Shown: positions 7,845-16,388, counted from the first letter of the stretch. The stretch: DNA of 64,000 nucleotides from an uncultured Poribacteria bacterium (GCA_951828515.1 OX639992.1:496001-560000); one strand, 5' to 3'. Notes: generated from the letters alone by a model not told the origin. Translations and numbers: made by a program.

Positions 7845-9131
7845 ATGTTTTGGCAACTTGTCTACAACCTGTTTGCTGTCCCTATTATGTTTGTCGGTTT
7901 TTACAGTGCGGGGTGCTGCAATCCGAAGATTCAGGAAGGGATTAAGGGGCGAAAACGAGTGTTTGCAGAACTGGCAAACCAACTTCGGACTGCCCGACCT
8001 CTGGAAAAAACAGCATGGTTTCACTTTACGTCTGTCGGTGAATTTGAACAAGCGAAACCACTCATCGAAGCGATTTATGCAGAGACCCGAATTGTTTTAA
8101 CCTTCTTTTCTCCCTCCGTCGCGCCAAATGCCAGATCCTATCCGTACGCTGATGCCGCTGTTTATCTCCCCTTAGATACACTCCGCAATGCGGAACGTCT
8201 GACCCGTCTCATCGAACCTACGTTGATCGTTTTTTCCAAATTCGATATTTGGCCGAATCTCGTTTGGAGAGCCTCTAAACACGGCATTCCGATTATTGTG
8301 ATTGCCGGTACGTTGCACGCTGAATCGAAACGGTTGTCGCGTTTCGCGAAGCCATTTTTTCGGAGTGTCCACCGGCATATCCGAGTGCATTGTGCGATCT
8401 CGGAAGGAGATGCGGCTCGCTTTCAAGAACTCTGCTCATCCACATACGAAATTGTTGTTACTGGCGATACTCGGTATGAACAGGTTTACCGACGAGCCGT
8501 AGCCGTTGCGTCCGACACCGAATTTTTCCCTGGGCAACGGACTCTAAAACGTCCGATTCTTATCGCTGGTAGCACCTACACAGAGGACGAGAAAGTACTG
8601 TTGCCAGCATATCAACTGCTGCGTGAGAATACACCCGACACTTTTCCACACTTAATCTTGGTCCCGCACGAACCTACCTCCGAACGGATAAGTGAGATCC
8701 GTGCCGCTTTGAACCACCAGCAACTTCCACACCTTTGCTTCTCTGAACTCACATCCGAGATAGACTTAGCGACAGTGGATGTCCTCATCGTTGATAAGGT
8801 GGGGCTTCTTGCGAAGTTATATGGGATGGCAGATATCGCGTTTGTGGGCGGAAGTTTTCGCGGAAGTGTTCACAACGTGATGGAACCTGCGGCGATGGCA
8901 AAACCTGTCCTATTCGGTCCGACTATCCAAAACGCGTATGAAGCGTCTTTGCTCGTGGAGCAAGGCGGCGCAAAAATGGTTTATACTGCACGACAGTTGG
9001 CAGATGCCATTACTGTGTGGCTGAGCGATGCAGAGGCGAGGGAGACGGCGGGGAATATTGGGAAACAATTGATTGAGGAGAATCTCGGCGCGGTGGAGCG
9101 GACTTTGGTGCATCTGCGGGAGTATGTGTAA
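7845..9131 (+). CDS. waaA: 3-deoxy-D-manno-octulosonic acid transferase
   Basis: A 428-residue GT30 glycosyltransferase that adds Kdo from CMP-Kdo to lipid IVA at the inner membrane. An N-terminal membrane anchor (VYNLFAVPIMFVGFYSAG) precedes the first Rossmann domain with FHFTSVGEFEQAKP and FSKFDIWPNL. The second domain has IAGSTYTEDEKV, LVPHEP and the donor-site FVGGSFRGSVHNVMEPAAMAKP. Length is normal. Its presence shows that the organism makes an LPS-type outer membrane. The start follows a weak AAGG. Confidence 0.92.
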   Translation: MFWQLVYNLFAVPIMFVGFYSAGCCNPKIQEGIKGRKRVFAELANQLRTARPLEKTAWFHFTSVGEFEQAKPLIEAIYAETRIVLTFFSPSVAPNARSYPYADAAVYLPLDTLRNAERLTRLIEPTLIVFSKFDIWPNLVWRASKHGIPIIVIAGTLHAESKRLSRFAKPFFRSVHRHIRVHCAISEGDAARFQELCSSTYEIVVTGDTRYEQVYRRAVAVASDTEFFPGQRTLKRPILIAGSTYTEDEKVLLPAYQLLRENTPDTFPHLILVPHEPTSERISEIRAALNHQQLPHLCFSELTSEIDLATVDVLIVDKVGLLAKLYGMADIAFVGGSFRGSVHNVMEPAAMAKPVLFGPTIQNAYEASLLVEQGGAKMVYTARQLADAITVWLSDAEARETAGNIGKQLIEENLGAVERTLVHLREYV

Positions 9132-9201
9132 AAATAGAGTAGGGACAATCAAAAAGAGGTATAGGAACAAAACTCTGTCCAGAAAGCTCCAACCCTTCAG
9201 T

Positions 9202-9318
9202 TATAGTAAAGTCAACAATTAACTATACACCCACCGGAAGGCGAGGTTAGAAACCTCGCCAGCGGCGGAACGGTGCTTGTGTTTCTAAAGTGTGCACTTA
9301 TTTTTAGGATTTACTATA
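9202..9318. mobile_element. MITE-like element, TATAGTAAA family, type A
   Basis: 117 bp bounded by TATAGTAAA and its inverse TTTACTATA, with an internal palindrome GGCGAGGTT...AACCTCGCC. An almost identical copy (one base shorter) is at 45295-45410. The TA ends suggest TA-target insertion, as for elements mobilised by IS630/Tc1-type transposases. No coding capacity. Confidence 0.85.
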
Positions 9319-9392
9319 ATATCTGGTGTTTTACCTTCTTCAATCGATCACGGACTTTTTCTCGCCTTTGTTCATCCATACAGTATTCCGTT

Positions 9393-9746
9393 TCAACGTG
9401 TGCGGGCGAGCTCTTCTCCGGTGAGCGTATGATATTTATCTGCGAGGATCGAGCGTTTAGAGCGAAGTTGCCTCAGGTACGCACGGGCATCTTCCACGAG
9501 TTGTTCTTGGGCATCGACAATAACTTGTAATTGTGCAACGGCTGTTTCAAGTTCGGTCTCTTTTTGAAGTAAACTGTCAATCAACTCTTGGTGCTTTTCA
9601 GTTGACTGTTTCAACGCTATTGCTTCCTCTGCATCTAATTCTGCGAAGATAGCATCCAGTTCCGCGCGTTCCTTTTGTGTCAGGGGTTCCCTCTGCCTCA
9701 CGGATCTTTAGGGTATCTAATCGATTCTGTCGGTTTGTAGCACTCA
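9393..9746 (-). pseudogene. frameshifted coiled-coil protein gene
   Basis: The main frame encodes a heptad-rich coiled coil (ELDAIFAELDAEEAIAL...QKETELETAVAQLQ). Its only in-frame start is a GTG at 9699-9701, but a better start, ATG at 9744-9746, opens a frame reading MSATNRQNRLDTLKIREAEG that joins the main frame if one G is removed from GAGGGAA near 9689. The corrected junction would read REAEEPLTQKERAE. Either a real frameshift mutation or a sequencing or assembly error. Function unknown. Confidence 0.6.
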
Positions 9747-9877
9747 TCTGTCCCACAGTTTATCATAAGGCTGTCGCATCCGAAGTAATATTAGGATGTC
9801 AGAGCGAATTTCTTGGGCTACTACTGATTTCAAAAAGTACTCTTTTCTTCTTCTAACAAGTTTATCACATGTCTTTA
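9743..9877 (-). other. short reading frame upstream of coiled-coil gene, possible remnant
   Basis: A 44-codon open stretch with protein-like composition (VVAQEIRSDILILLRMRQPY, then DKLWDR). Its TGA overlaps the ATG of the coiled-coil gene as ATGA, the usual form of translational coupling here. It has no ATG near its beginning (TTG at codon 16 is possible) and no clear Shine-Dalgarno, so it may be the 3' remnant of a longer gene. Confidence 0.4.
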
Positions 9878-9934
9878 TTCAGGTCAATAATTTCTGTATG
9901 AGAAGGCACATTTGAAAACAAACATTAATTTGTC

Positions 9935-10054
9935 AGGACTTACGCAAAATTGGCTTTCATGCCAAAATTGAGCGGATATTCCCCAAGAAGGCGCAATAAA
10001 TTGCGCTACTACGAACCAAAGACCACACGAAAACGGGTCAAGTGCGTAAGTCCT
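9935..10054. mobile_element. MITE-like element, AGGACTTACGCA family
   Basis: 120 bp with 12-bp perfect terminal inverted repeats AGGACTTACGCA/TGCGTAAGTCCT. The interior is shared with the copy at 26213-26332, including the stretch GCGCTACTACGAACCAAAGA. A third element with the same ends but a different interior is at 48549-48669. Non-coding. Confidence 0.85.
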
Positions 10055-10107
10055 ATTTGTATGAAACTGACTTTGATTGACATCCTGCCATGTCACAGGG
10101 TATTGTT

Positions 10108-11175
10108 TCAATTTACTGTCCGATAGCGAATTTTTAGGGTTGGACGCAGGTTTTCGTCATCTGATTCTTTTGAGGAAAAAACGATAGGCGTACTGCCATC
10201 ACGCAAGGCGAAGAGATACCCGTAGTTGTAATCGGGATTCGCTACCCAAAAGCGGATAGCGTCAGTAAGAAGTTCGCTTTTAAATGTATAACGTTTCCCT
10301 GCACCCTGAATCTCGCACGTGCCATCAATTCGATGGGCGACATCCTCAGAACCGTTGTAATCGCTTTCGTTATCGCCGTCAATGCCCGCTAACATTGCTT
10401 GCGCGGGTGGTCTGTTCCACGGGAGATTGCGATGCAAGGCGCTGTTATAGGTGAGCTCGTTATCTTCTGCGCGTTCAGAGACACCCCTTCCCTCTCGCCA
10501 CGGGAGCAAAACACGGCGAAAAATGACGGTCTGCGCAGTATCACACTGCTGGACATGTAGATTTATCGTCGCTTCTAAGACTTGTGTCGGTTCTCGGATA
10601 CCCATGTCTTCAAAGGCATCATACAGGTCAAAAGCGACGAAGAAAACACTGCCCGTCGGATCACATACGAGCGTCGGTTCGGCACCCGCATTGTTGTTTC
10701 GCGTCTTGCGATCTTTATTGACAATTAGAGTGGTATCTTGTAAGCCTCCAGAGAATGTAACGGAATCTCCTGCACCGAAGGTTATCTCGTTTACAGATGG
10801 AAGGGTTACCACTATTCCCGTCTGCGAATTCGGAAGCGTGAGATGATAGGTTTTTTCTACCTCTAATGGTGAAGTGAGAAGTAGAACGCGATCCATTCGT
10901 GGATCCAGTAGGGCGTATTCCAACTGGACATCCGGGGTAATTCGATAATTACTCAGGTCCTCTGCGGTCTCTGCTTGTAGTTGTTCGTCAAATTGTAGTT
11001 GAATCGCTGTCTGGGAAAGTGGGATCGCCTTGAGCAGTTTAGGGGTATCTGCCGATTTAGCGGGTAAAATAGGGCAAAATAGCAGAAAGAGAAATATTGA
11101 GAATTTGTCCGCCACGCTATGATAGATTTTCAAGATGGTTCTCCGAAATTGTTTATAGCGATTTGGAGGTAGCAC
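10108..11175 (-). CDS. secreted protein with Ig-like and DNRLRE-like domains
   Basis: A 355-residue protein. A hydrophobic signal (FSIFLFLLFCPILPAKSA) indicates export. Residues about 45-115 (KAIPLSQTAIQLQFDEQL...) look like an SbsA/Ig-like domain. The C-terminal half has features of the DNRLRE carbohydrate-binding-like fold: QDTTLIVNKDRKTRNNNAG at its start, AINLHVQQCD-like strands, and RPTLKIRYR at its end. Probably a surface or extracellular protein; ligand unknown. The start is uncertain because the N-terminal 25 residues before the signal are unusually long. Confidence 0.65.
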   Translation of the reverse strand: MLPPNRYKQFRRTILKIYHSVADKFSIFLFLLFCPILPAKSADTPKLLKAIPLSQTAIQLQFDEQLQAETAEDLSNYRITPDVQLEYALLDPRMDRVLLLTSPLEVEKTYHLTLPNSQTGIVVTLPSVNEITFGAGDSVTFSGGLQDTTLIVNKDRKTRNNNAGAEPTLVCDPTGSVFFVAFDLYDAFEDMGIREPTQVLEATINLHVQQCDTAQTVIFRRVLLPWREGRGVSERAEDNELTYNSALHRNLPWNRPPAQAMLAGIDGDNESDYNGSEDVAHRIDGTCEIQGAGKRYTFKSELLTDAIRFWVANPDYNYGYLFALRDGSTPIVFSSKESDDENLRPTLKIRYRTVN

Positions 11176-11187
11176 TTACACAGGTAA

Positions 11188-11246
11188 GTCGGGAATCGGA
11201 GTTCCCTCCTACAGAAGAAATACGGGCAGGCACAAGACCTGCCCCT
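11188..11246. repeat. two short dispersed hairpin repeats
   Basis: The first is GTCGGGAATCGGAGTTCCC plus TCCTACAGAAG, also found at about 45613, 45663 and 58990 and as the unit of the array at 48197-48484. The second is GGGCAGG-CACAAGA-CCTGCCC, a 7-bp-stem hairpin, with a partial copy near 53177. Both sit between two minus-strand genes. Confidence 0.75.
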
Positions 11247-11247
11247 A

Positions 11248-12450
11248 CTATGGGATATCTGCTGTGATAAAGACGGCATTTAGAACTTCCCGTTCTCGCT
11301 GTCCGGACGGCTTGTTGATGACCGCATCATTAACAACAAAGGTGCTGGAGGAGCCCCCATCAAGATTAATCGCTTCGGTCGCGCCAAGCTCAATGAGAAT
11401 GCTGGCGAGTTCGTAGAGGGTTAAGCCCGTGCTATACTTTGGTTGCCGTCCGTCAACAACTATTAAAAAGAGTGTGTCTGCATTATATCCAAGTGCAGTG
11501 CGCGGTTCATGGCTCAGATTCAATACTGACGCGCGTTTGCCGGGGGTATGCCGCTTTTCAGCGTGATGCATGTCCACAAGCGTCTCATTTATCTTACCAT
11601 TTTTAAGGAGTCGAAGCCGTCCTCCAATAGCATGTTGAACTCGGTTCCATTCAGGCGGTGAGAGCGTCAGGGTGAGTGTGCCGTTCGCGCCAGTATTGAA
11701 CTCGGTAACACCTGAATTTTTCAATCGTGTGCTAATCCAGAGAACTGCTCCGTCTCTGGGGATCGTGCTATTTCCATCGCGTGAGACATCTTCTACACGG
11801 TAGGGATGTACATAATTTGGGGTCAAAGGGAGTGGAAGTCCGCTGATTAGAATCTCCATACCTCGGCGGCGGTTGGTATGGGTTGATTCGCCGAGTCGTG
11901 GTGTATAGAGCGTTACCTGACATCCATCAAGCCGTCGTTGATTAACGCATCCGAGGGGTAGTGTGTGCCCGCCTATTTGCACGCTTGCTTTCATTTCAAC
12001 GGGGGTGCTCAAGAATTCTCCGGACTCGGTTACACCGAAACATGCCTCGGTATCTGTGGGTTGGGTGATGAGTTCACCGTCTTGGACATGCAGGCTCTCT
12101 AATACGCCACCGTAGCCGCGCATATCACCGAGTACACCGAACCCTCCATTAACTGCGACCAGAACACGCCGATCGCCGCGTTGGGTGCGTCGATCCGCCA
12201 TAGAACGCACGGTTTCCTTGCCGAGGACTTGCGCATTCGCGAGTGCTACCTCAAAGTGCAGTCCCGGCTCATGTCGAGACATCTCAGCGACATAAAGGAC
12301 GCACGTTTCAACATCCCAGTCGTAACGGTAGAGATGGAGTCCGGGTGCCAAATCTGGGAACAGCATTTTTTTCTCGCCATCGGCTTGTGCGATAGCGGTA
12401 ACTGTCATCAACAGGAACAGTAAACAGATGATGGCACAGAGTTTACGCAT
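11248..12450 (-). CDS. phosphodiester glycosidase (NAGPA) family protein
   Basis: About 400 residues starting at MRKLCAIICLLFLLMTVTAIA, a clear signal peptide; the upstream in-frame M would sit inside folB. The C-terminal half has the NAGPA/DUF2233 signature: RTALGYNADTLFLIVVDGRQ, YSTGLTLYELASILIELGA and EAINLDGGSSSTFVV. Family members hydrolyse N-acetylglucosamine-1-phosphodiester bonds or act in exopolysaccharide metabolism. The ATG overlaps the folB stop (ATGCGTAA), so translation is coupled. The role in the envelope is inferred from the signal peptide. Confidence 0.85.
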   Translation of the reverse strand: MRKLCAIICLLFLLMTVTAIAQADGEKKMLFPDLAPGLHLYRYDWDVETCVLYVAEMSRHEPGLHFEVALANAQVLGKETVRSMADRRTQRGDRRVLVAVNGGFGVLGDMRGYGGVLESLHVQDGELITQPTDTEACFGVTESGEFLSTPVEMKASVQIGGHTLPLGCVNQRRLDGCQVTLYTPRLGESTHTNRRRGMEILISGLPLPLTPNYVHPYRVEDVSRDGNSTIPRDGAVLWISTRLKNSGVTEFNTGANGTLTLTLSPPEWNRVQHAIGGRLRLLKNGKINETLVDMHHAEKRHTPGKRASVLNLSHEPRTALGYNADTLFLIVVDGRQPKYSTGLTLYELASILIELGATEAINLDGGSSSTFVVNDAVINKPSGQREREVLNAVFITADIP

Positions 12451-12802
12451 TACGAAAAATCTCAACGGCAAAATAATCAATGGGTTGCTCTATGGGGGGA
12501 TGCAGTTTCTTGACGATGAGATGGACCTCATTTACTGCGAATTGTTCTAAAATCACTGCGGCGATCTTCTCAGCGAGTGCCTCGATGAGTTGGAACGACT
12601 GCTGCGTGCCGATCTCAATGATGCGTGTGACGACTTCAGCGTAATCGACGGTGTCGGCGAGCGCGTCTGTCCTGCCGGGGTTCGCAAGCGTACTACACCC
12701 CAAGGTTGCATCAATTTCATAATGGCCACCGACTTGGCGTTCCGCTTCGGGAACGCCGTGGTGACCATGAAATCGAATCCCTTTGAGGATAATTTTATCC
12801 AT
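12443..12802 (-). CDS. folB: dihydroneopterin aldolase
   Basis: 119 residues, the usual FolB length. It converts dihydroneopterin to 6-hydroxymethyl-dihydropterin in folate synthesis. The N-terminus IILKGIRFHGHHGV is diagnostic; the substrate-binding Glu lies in LIEALAEKIA, and the C-terminal HLIVKKLHPPIEQPIDY carries the catalytic Lys. ATG follows the lipoprotein stop by 2 nt, making a tight three-gene cluster (lipoprotein, folB, NAGPA). Confidence 0.95.
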   Translation of the reverse strand: MDKIILKGIRFHGHHGVPEAERQVGGHYEIDATLGCSTLANPGRTDALADTVDYAEVVTRIIEIGTQQSFQLIEALAEKIAAVILEQFAVNEVHLIVKKLHPPIEQPIDYFAVEIFRNA

Positions 12803-12804
12803 GA

Positions 12805-13425
12805 CTATTCTTCAGGAATCTCTCCAAAAGTATGGGCAGGTTCGATGAGGTCTTTGACCTGTTTTCCGAACCTTCCATCGGTGTAATCAATTGCGCGAAT
12901 TTTCCAGTCCTGACCATCCTTTTTCAGTGCAGAAATCAGGTCGCCCTTCTGATTCCCCCAGGTATACGCGCCTCGTAAAACGGCTACTTTCCCTTTGCTA
13001 TCGATAGCGATATAGACGATGTCAACCTGCATCTTTCCACCGCGGAGCCGGAATATTCCGTCCCATGCCTTGCTGACTGCCTTTCCGCCTTCGTTTTTTT
13101 CAAAGGTCCCCGCCCAGAAGGTCCAAGCGGTAAAAATGTCTTTGCTCTCTCCGGGTAGCCACACCTCCGTTAGTGCGTCAACATCTTGGTCGCCGTGGGC
13201 AAGCGCGTATTCCGCGTAAAGGTCACGAATCGCTTGTTCCTCAACCGCAAAGTCAATGTCCCTTCCAACAACTACATCGGGTTGCGTTGATTCGGTGGAT
13301 GTTGTTGTCGGTTGGGTTTGCTTATCGGGTGCTTCTGTTTCATCATCAGTGTCGCCGCCGCAAGCCATCAGCCCAACGGAAACCAGCAAAACGAGGATGA
13401 AATAATAAATAGCTTTCGGTTTCAT
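12805..13425 (-). CDS. lipoprotein with NTF2/SnoaL-like domain
   Basis: 206 residues. The signal ends in a lipobox (VGLMACGG), predicting lipidation at the Cys. A Thr/Ser/Gln-rich linker leads to a domain of about 130 residues (EEQAIRDLYAEYALAHGDQD...DGQDWKIRAIDY) with the conical NTF2-like pattern seen in SnoaL-type proteins. No catalytic residues can be assigned. First gene of the cluster with folB and the NAGPA gene. Confidence 0.75.
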   Translation of the reverse strand: MKPKAIYYFILVLLVSVGLMACGGDTDDETEAPDKQTQPTTTSTESTQPDVVVGRDIDFAVEEQAIRDLYAEYALAHGDQDVDALTEVWLPGESKDIFTAWTFWAGTFEKNEGGKAVSKAWDGIFRLRGGKMQVDIVYIAIDSKGKVAVLRGAYTWGNQKGDLISALKKDGQDWKIRAIDYTDGRFGKQVKDLIEPAHTFGEIPEE

Positions 13426-13518
13426 ACTGCCTTCTCTCCTCTGTTGAAGGTGATAGGTAGATCGTGTTTACACAATTTGTTATATTTTACCGCATCGCGC
13501 GATAAAAATCAACATAAT

Positions 13519-13562
13519 TTTAATAGCAGTCAGCGGTCAGCAATCGGCAGTCAGCGATCAGT
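13519..13562. repeat. CAGTCAGCGATCAG-type low-complexity repeat
   Basis: A run of degenerate (C)AGYNRTCAGC units. Similar runs occur near 19366-19445, 29766-29795, 46953-46980 and 53062-53100, always between genes. Such runs look like recombination-prone filler rather than genes. Confidence 0.7.
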
Positions 13563-13598
13563 GTATTCACCATTAGTATCAGGACTTGAAGAAGGTGG

Positions 13599-13627
13599 TT
13601 GTTATGTAACCGCTTTTGTGCTATACT
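13599..13627 (+). promoter_or_regulatory. predicted sigma70-type promoter for moaDE
   Basis: TTGTTA (13599-13604), a 17-bp spacer, TATACT (13622-13627). The moaD ATG is 60 bp past the -10, preceded by AAAAGGA. Confidence 0.6.
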
Positions 13628-13687
13628 TTTGAGTGTAACCGATATGTATGTTGTTAACCTCCAAAACTCTGTGGAAAAGGAATATTT

Positions 13688-13942
13688 ATGAACGTCACAG
13701 TTAAATACTTCGCCGTATGCCATGAAATGTTGGATAGATCTGAGGAAGAGATGGAACTCCCGGACGGTGCTACGATACAAACGATATTAGAACGTCTTGA
13801 GGAAGAATGGCCCGAAATCGCCGAGTTCTATGAAGTGATGCAGATGTCCGTCAACTGGGAATATGCTACGGAACACACTGAACTCACAGAGGGTGACGAG
13901 GTCGCCCTAATTCCACCAGTGACGGGAGGCTGCAATGTTTAA
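13688..13942 (+). CDS. moaD: molybdopterin synthase sulfur-carrier subunit (MoaD/ThiS family)
   Basis: 84 residues with the ubiquitin-like fold pattern: MNVTVKYFAVCHEMLDRSEE at the start and DEVALIPPVTGG near the end. The Gly-Gly that must be adenylated and thiocarboxylated is not terminal: three more residues, CNV, follow before TAA. The gene overlaps moaE by 8 bp, so the tail arises because the reading frame runs into the moaE start. MoaD gives its thiocarboxylate sulfur to cyclic pyranopterin together with MoaE. AAAAGGA lies upstream. Confidence 0.88.
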   Translation: MNVTVKYFAVCHEMLDRSEEEMELPDGATIQTILERLEEEWPEIAEFYEVMQMSVNWEYATEHTELTEGDEVALIPPVTGGCNV

Positions 13943-14396
13943 GATAACGACAGAAGTTATCACGGGTGAGGAAGTCCGGGAAGCAGTGGAAGGTCCAGAC
14001 GCAGGGGCAGTGGTACTGTTTTTTGGTACGGTTCGGAATAATACCGATGGCAGACCGGTAAAATGTCTCGAATATGAAGCCTACCCACCGATGGCAGAGA
14101 AAAAAATGGCAGAAATTGCGCAAGAAATCTCAGATAAGTGGGGTATCGAGCGCGTCGCGATGACCCACCGCGTCGGAAAATTGGAAATCGGTGAGGTGAG
14201 TGTAGCAGTAGCGGTTGCGTCGCCACATCGCAAAGATGGGTTTGAAGCGTGTCGATACGCGATGGATCGCCTTAAACAGATCGTACCTATCTGGAAGCGT
14301 GAAGTCTGGGCAGATGGCGAAGCGGAATGGGTAAAACCGGATGCCGTTTTCTTTGATACTCCTAAGCCGCACAAAACCGCTTCACAAATTGACTAA
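13935..14396 (+). CDS. moaE: molybdopterin synthase catalytic subunit
   Basis: 153 residues. Family motifs are clear: GAVVLFFGTVRN near the start, LEYEAYPPMAEK, THRVGKLEIGEVSV, and the catalytic segment LKQIVPIWKREVW with its Lys. With MoaD it inserts two sulfurs to form molybdopterin, the cofactor of the molybdoenzyme at 3-7 kb. Its 3' end overlaps the convergent deacylase gene by 35 bp. Confidence 0.95.
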   Translation: MFKITTEVITGEEVREAVEGPDAGAVVLFFGTVRNNTDGRPVKCLEYEAYPPMAEKKMAEIAQEISDKWGIERVAMTHRVGKLEIGEVSVAVAVASPHRKDGFEACRYAMDRLKQIVPIWKREVWADGEAEWVKPDAVFFDTPKPHKTASQID

Positions 14397-15486
14397 AGAT
14401 TGAAATTCCTTGTGGGAATTGGTCCAACGCCATCCACTCATCCACTGTATGTGCCTGTAGAATACTGCCGGGTCCGATAATGACGGTCTCCATGTGCTGT
14501 GCGAAGACGGCGGCATCGGTGCCATAGGCGACGGTTTGCGGTACGGTCTCGCCGGTTATTTCAAGTGCTGCTTGGATAATCTCCGCATCGGGTGGTGTGC
14601 GTACTGGAGGCGCGTCAATATACAAATCGAATATTAACCCGTGCTTTTCAGCCGACTCCCGCGCGCGGTCTATCCACTCTTGCGAATTGTCCCCCGGCAT
14701 TGGACGGTAGTTGATACAACACACGCTCAACGGCGAAGTAATATTCCCTGGACACTCGCCATCACTGATAGTGATATTCCAATCCGTAAAAGCGGGTGTG
14801 AATTCATCGTTGAAATACCGAGTATTGGTTGTCAATTCGTGATAAATATCCCGCATCTCTGCGAGAAACGGAATTAATTTTAGATTCGCGTTGTCACCTT
14901 CGCCTGTACTGCTATGCGCAGCACGCCCGTGGGCTGTGGCAGTAAAGCGGACAGTCCCTTTGTGGGCATATACCGCATGGAGTTCCGTCGGTTCACCGAT
15001 GACCCCATACTTCGGAAAGCCGTGCTCTTTGAACATCTGCGATTTTTCGGCAACCGCTGTTGCCCCGAGGTAGCCCACCTCTTCATCAGCGGTGATGACG
15101 ACATAGAGGGGTGCCTTTAAATCCGATGCCGCACAGTGCGACGCGACTTCAATCATACACGCAACACTGCCCTTCATATCACAACTGCCCCTGCCGTACA
15201 TCTTCTCATCGGCAATCCACGCCTCAAACGGATCCATCGACCAACCGATAGCAGGCACAGTATCTATATGTCCGAGTAGTGCAAGCCCGCGTTCACCGTT
15301 CATCGGCCCTTTACGACCAATGAGATTCACCTTCAGCACACCTGCTGGATCTTTGTATTCGACCCGTTCGACTTCACAACCAACGGATTCCAGCGTTTCG
15401 GCGAGAAAATCCATGACCTCAACATTGCTGAGAGGGCTGACTGTATTATACCCAATGAGGGTTCTGGTTAATTCTTTTGCATTCAT
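14362..15486 (-). CDS. M20 family deacylase, acetylornithine deacetylase-like
   Basis: About 374 residues from MNAKELTRTL. Metal-binding features of M20 zinc hydrolases are present: ALLGHIDTVPA (His and catalytic Asp), GRGSCDMKGSVA (bridging Asp) and ITADEEVGYLGA (catalytic Glu-Glu). A dimerisation domain follows (KGTVRFTATAHGRAAHSS). ArgE/DapE-like subfamilies are hard to separate; the overall pattern and length fit acetylornithine deacetylase best. No other arginine genes are nearby, so the substrate stays open. Confidence 0.85.
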   Translation of the reverse strand: MNAKELTRTLIGYNTVSPLSNVEVMDFLAETLESVGCEVERVEYKDPAGVLKVNLIGRKGPMNGERGLALLGHIDTVPAIGWSMDPFEAWIADEKMYGRGSCDMKGSVACMIEVASHCAASDLKAPLYVVITADEEVGYLGATAVAEKSQMFKEHGFPKYGVIGEPTELHAVYAHKGTVRFTATAHGRAAHSSTGEGDNANLKLIPFLAEMRDIYHELTTNTRYFNDEFTPAFTDWNITISDGECPGNITSPLSVCCINYRPMPGDNSQEWIDRARESAEKHGLIFDLYIDAPPVRTPPDAEIIQAALEITGETVPQTVAYGTDAAVFAQHMETVIIGPGSILQAHTVDEWMALDQFPQGISIFSQFVKRFCAA

Positions 15487-15564
15487 AGTCAGCAATTTTA
15501 TAATAAGTGGCGAAGTTTGTCAATGAATTTTTTAGAGCAGCGCATCGCGATTTAGAGACCGCTC

Positions 15565-16302
15565 TCACAGTTGGTATTCATAAGCGGCGACGGCAACGGC
15601 GACAATTGCGGCAGTTTCCGTGCGGAGGATGTTCCTCCCAAGCGTTACAAGTGTACATCCGCTTTCAACGGCACTGGCGACCTCTTGATCGGTAAATCCA
15701 CCTTCTGGTCCGACAAAGAGTGCGACAGAAGCGGGAGGCGGTCCCTTCCGTAAAACCGTCTGGATATGTTGGACATCCGATTCCTGATCGCGATGTGGAC
15801 TGAGAAGCAAGCAGCGCGAAAATGTATTGAGTTGTGCGAGTGAGGTATTGAATTCTTGTGCCCTGGATAATTCAGGCAACCACGCGCGTTCGGACTGCTT
15901 TGTAGCAGAGATAAGAACACGGTGCCAACGCTCATATCGGTTTTCACTCGGTTTCTGCAAGGCGTACTCCGAATGCAGTGGGACAATCTGTGTGACACCG
16001 AGTTCTGTCGTTTTTTGGAGAATTAACTCCATTTTATCGCTTTTGGGGAGCCCTTGAAAGAGCGTGAGTTTCGGTGGAACAACTGCGTGAAATTCGTGGC
16101 TAAGGATTCGGGATTCGCTTGAAGTTCGAGAACCGTGTGTTTCAAGAATTTGTGCAGTATATACATTCCCTTCCCCATCAATAATTCGGACAATCTCACC
16201 CGATTTTGTGCGAAGGACGTTCCGGAGATGATGGTGCTCTGAACCCGTAATCGTAGCGATATTATTGGAGATCTGAGAAGCGGGAACATAGAAAGTGTGC
16301 AT
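15565..16302 (-). CDS. rsmE: 16S rRNA (uracil-N3)-methyltransferase
   Basis: 245 residues, normal for RsmE, which methylates U1498 in the decoding centre. An N-terminal PUA-like part (ITGSEHHHLRNVLRTKSGE) is followed by the SPOUT knot: QKTTELGVTQIVPL, SATKQSERAWLPEL, FVGPEGGFTDQEV and LGRNILRTETAAI. The leader GAACCGCAAGGAACATTTAA supplies the Shine-Dalgarno and is shared with other genes in the window. Confidence 0.95.
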   Translation of the reverse strand: MHTFYVPASQISNNIATITGSEHHHLRNVLRTKSGEIVRIIDGEGNVYTAQILETHGSRTSSESRILSHEFHAVVPPKLTLFQGLPKSDKMELILQKTTELGVTQIVPLHSEYALQKPSENRYERWHRVLISATKQSERAWLPELSRAQEFNTSLAQLNTFSRCLLLSPHRDQESDVQHIQTVLRKGPPPASVALFVGPEGGFTDQEVASAVESGCTLVTLGRNILRTETAAIVAVAVAAYEYQL

Positions 16303-16388
16303 TTTTTAAATGTTCCTTGCGGTTCGGTGAGGTGAGTTGACATCATCAAGTCCCTTTCCGTTGAGTCGTCCCGGCGCGTTGCTTGGGA

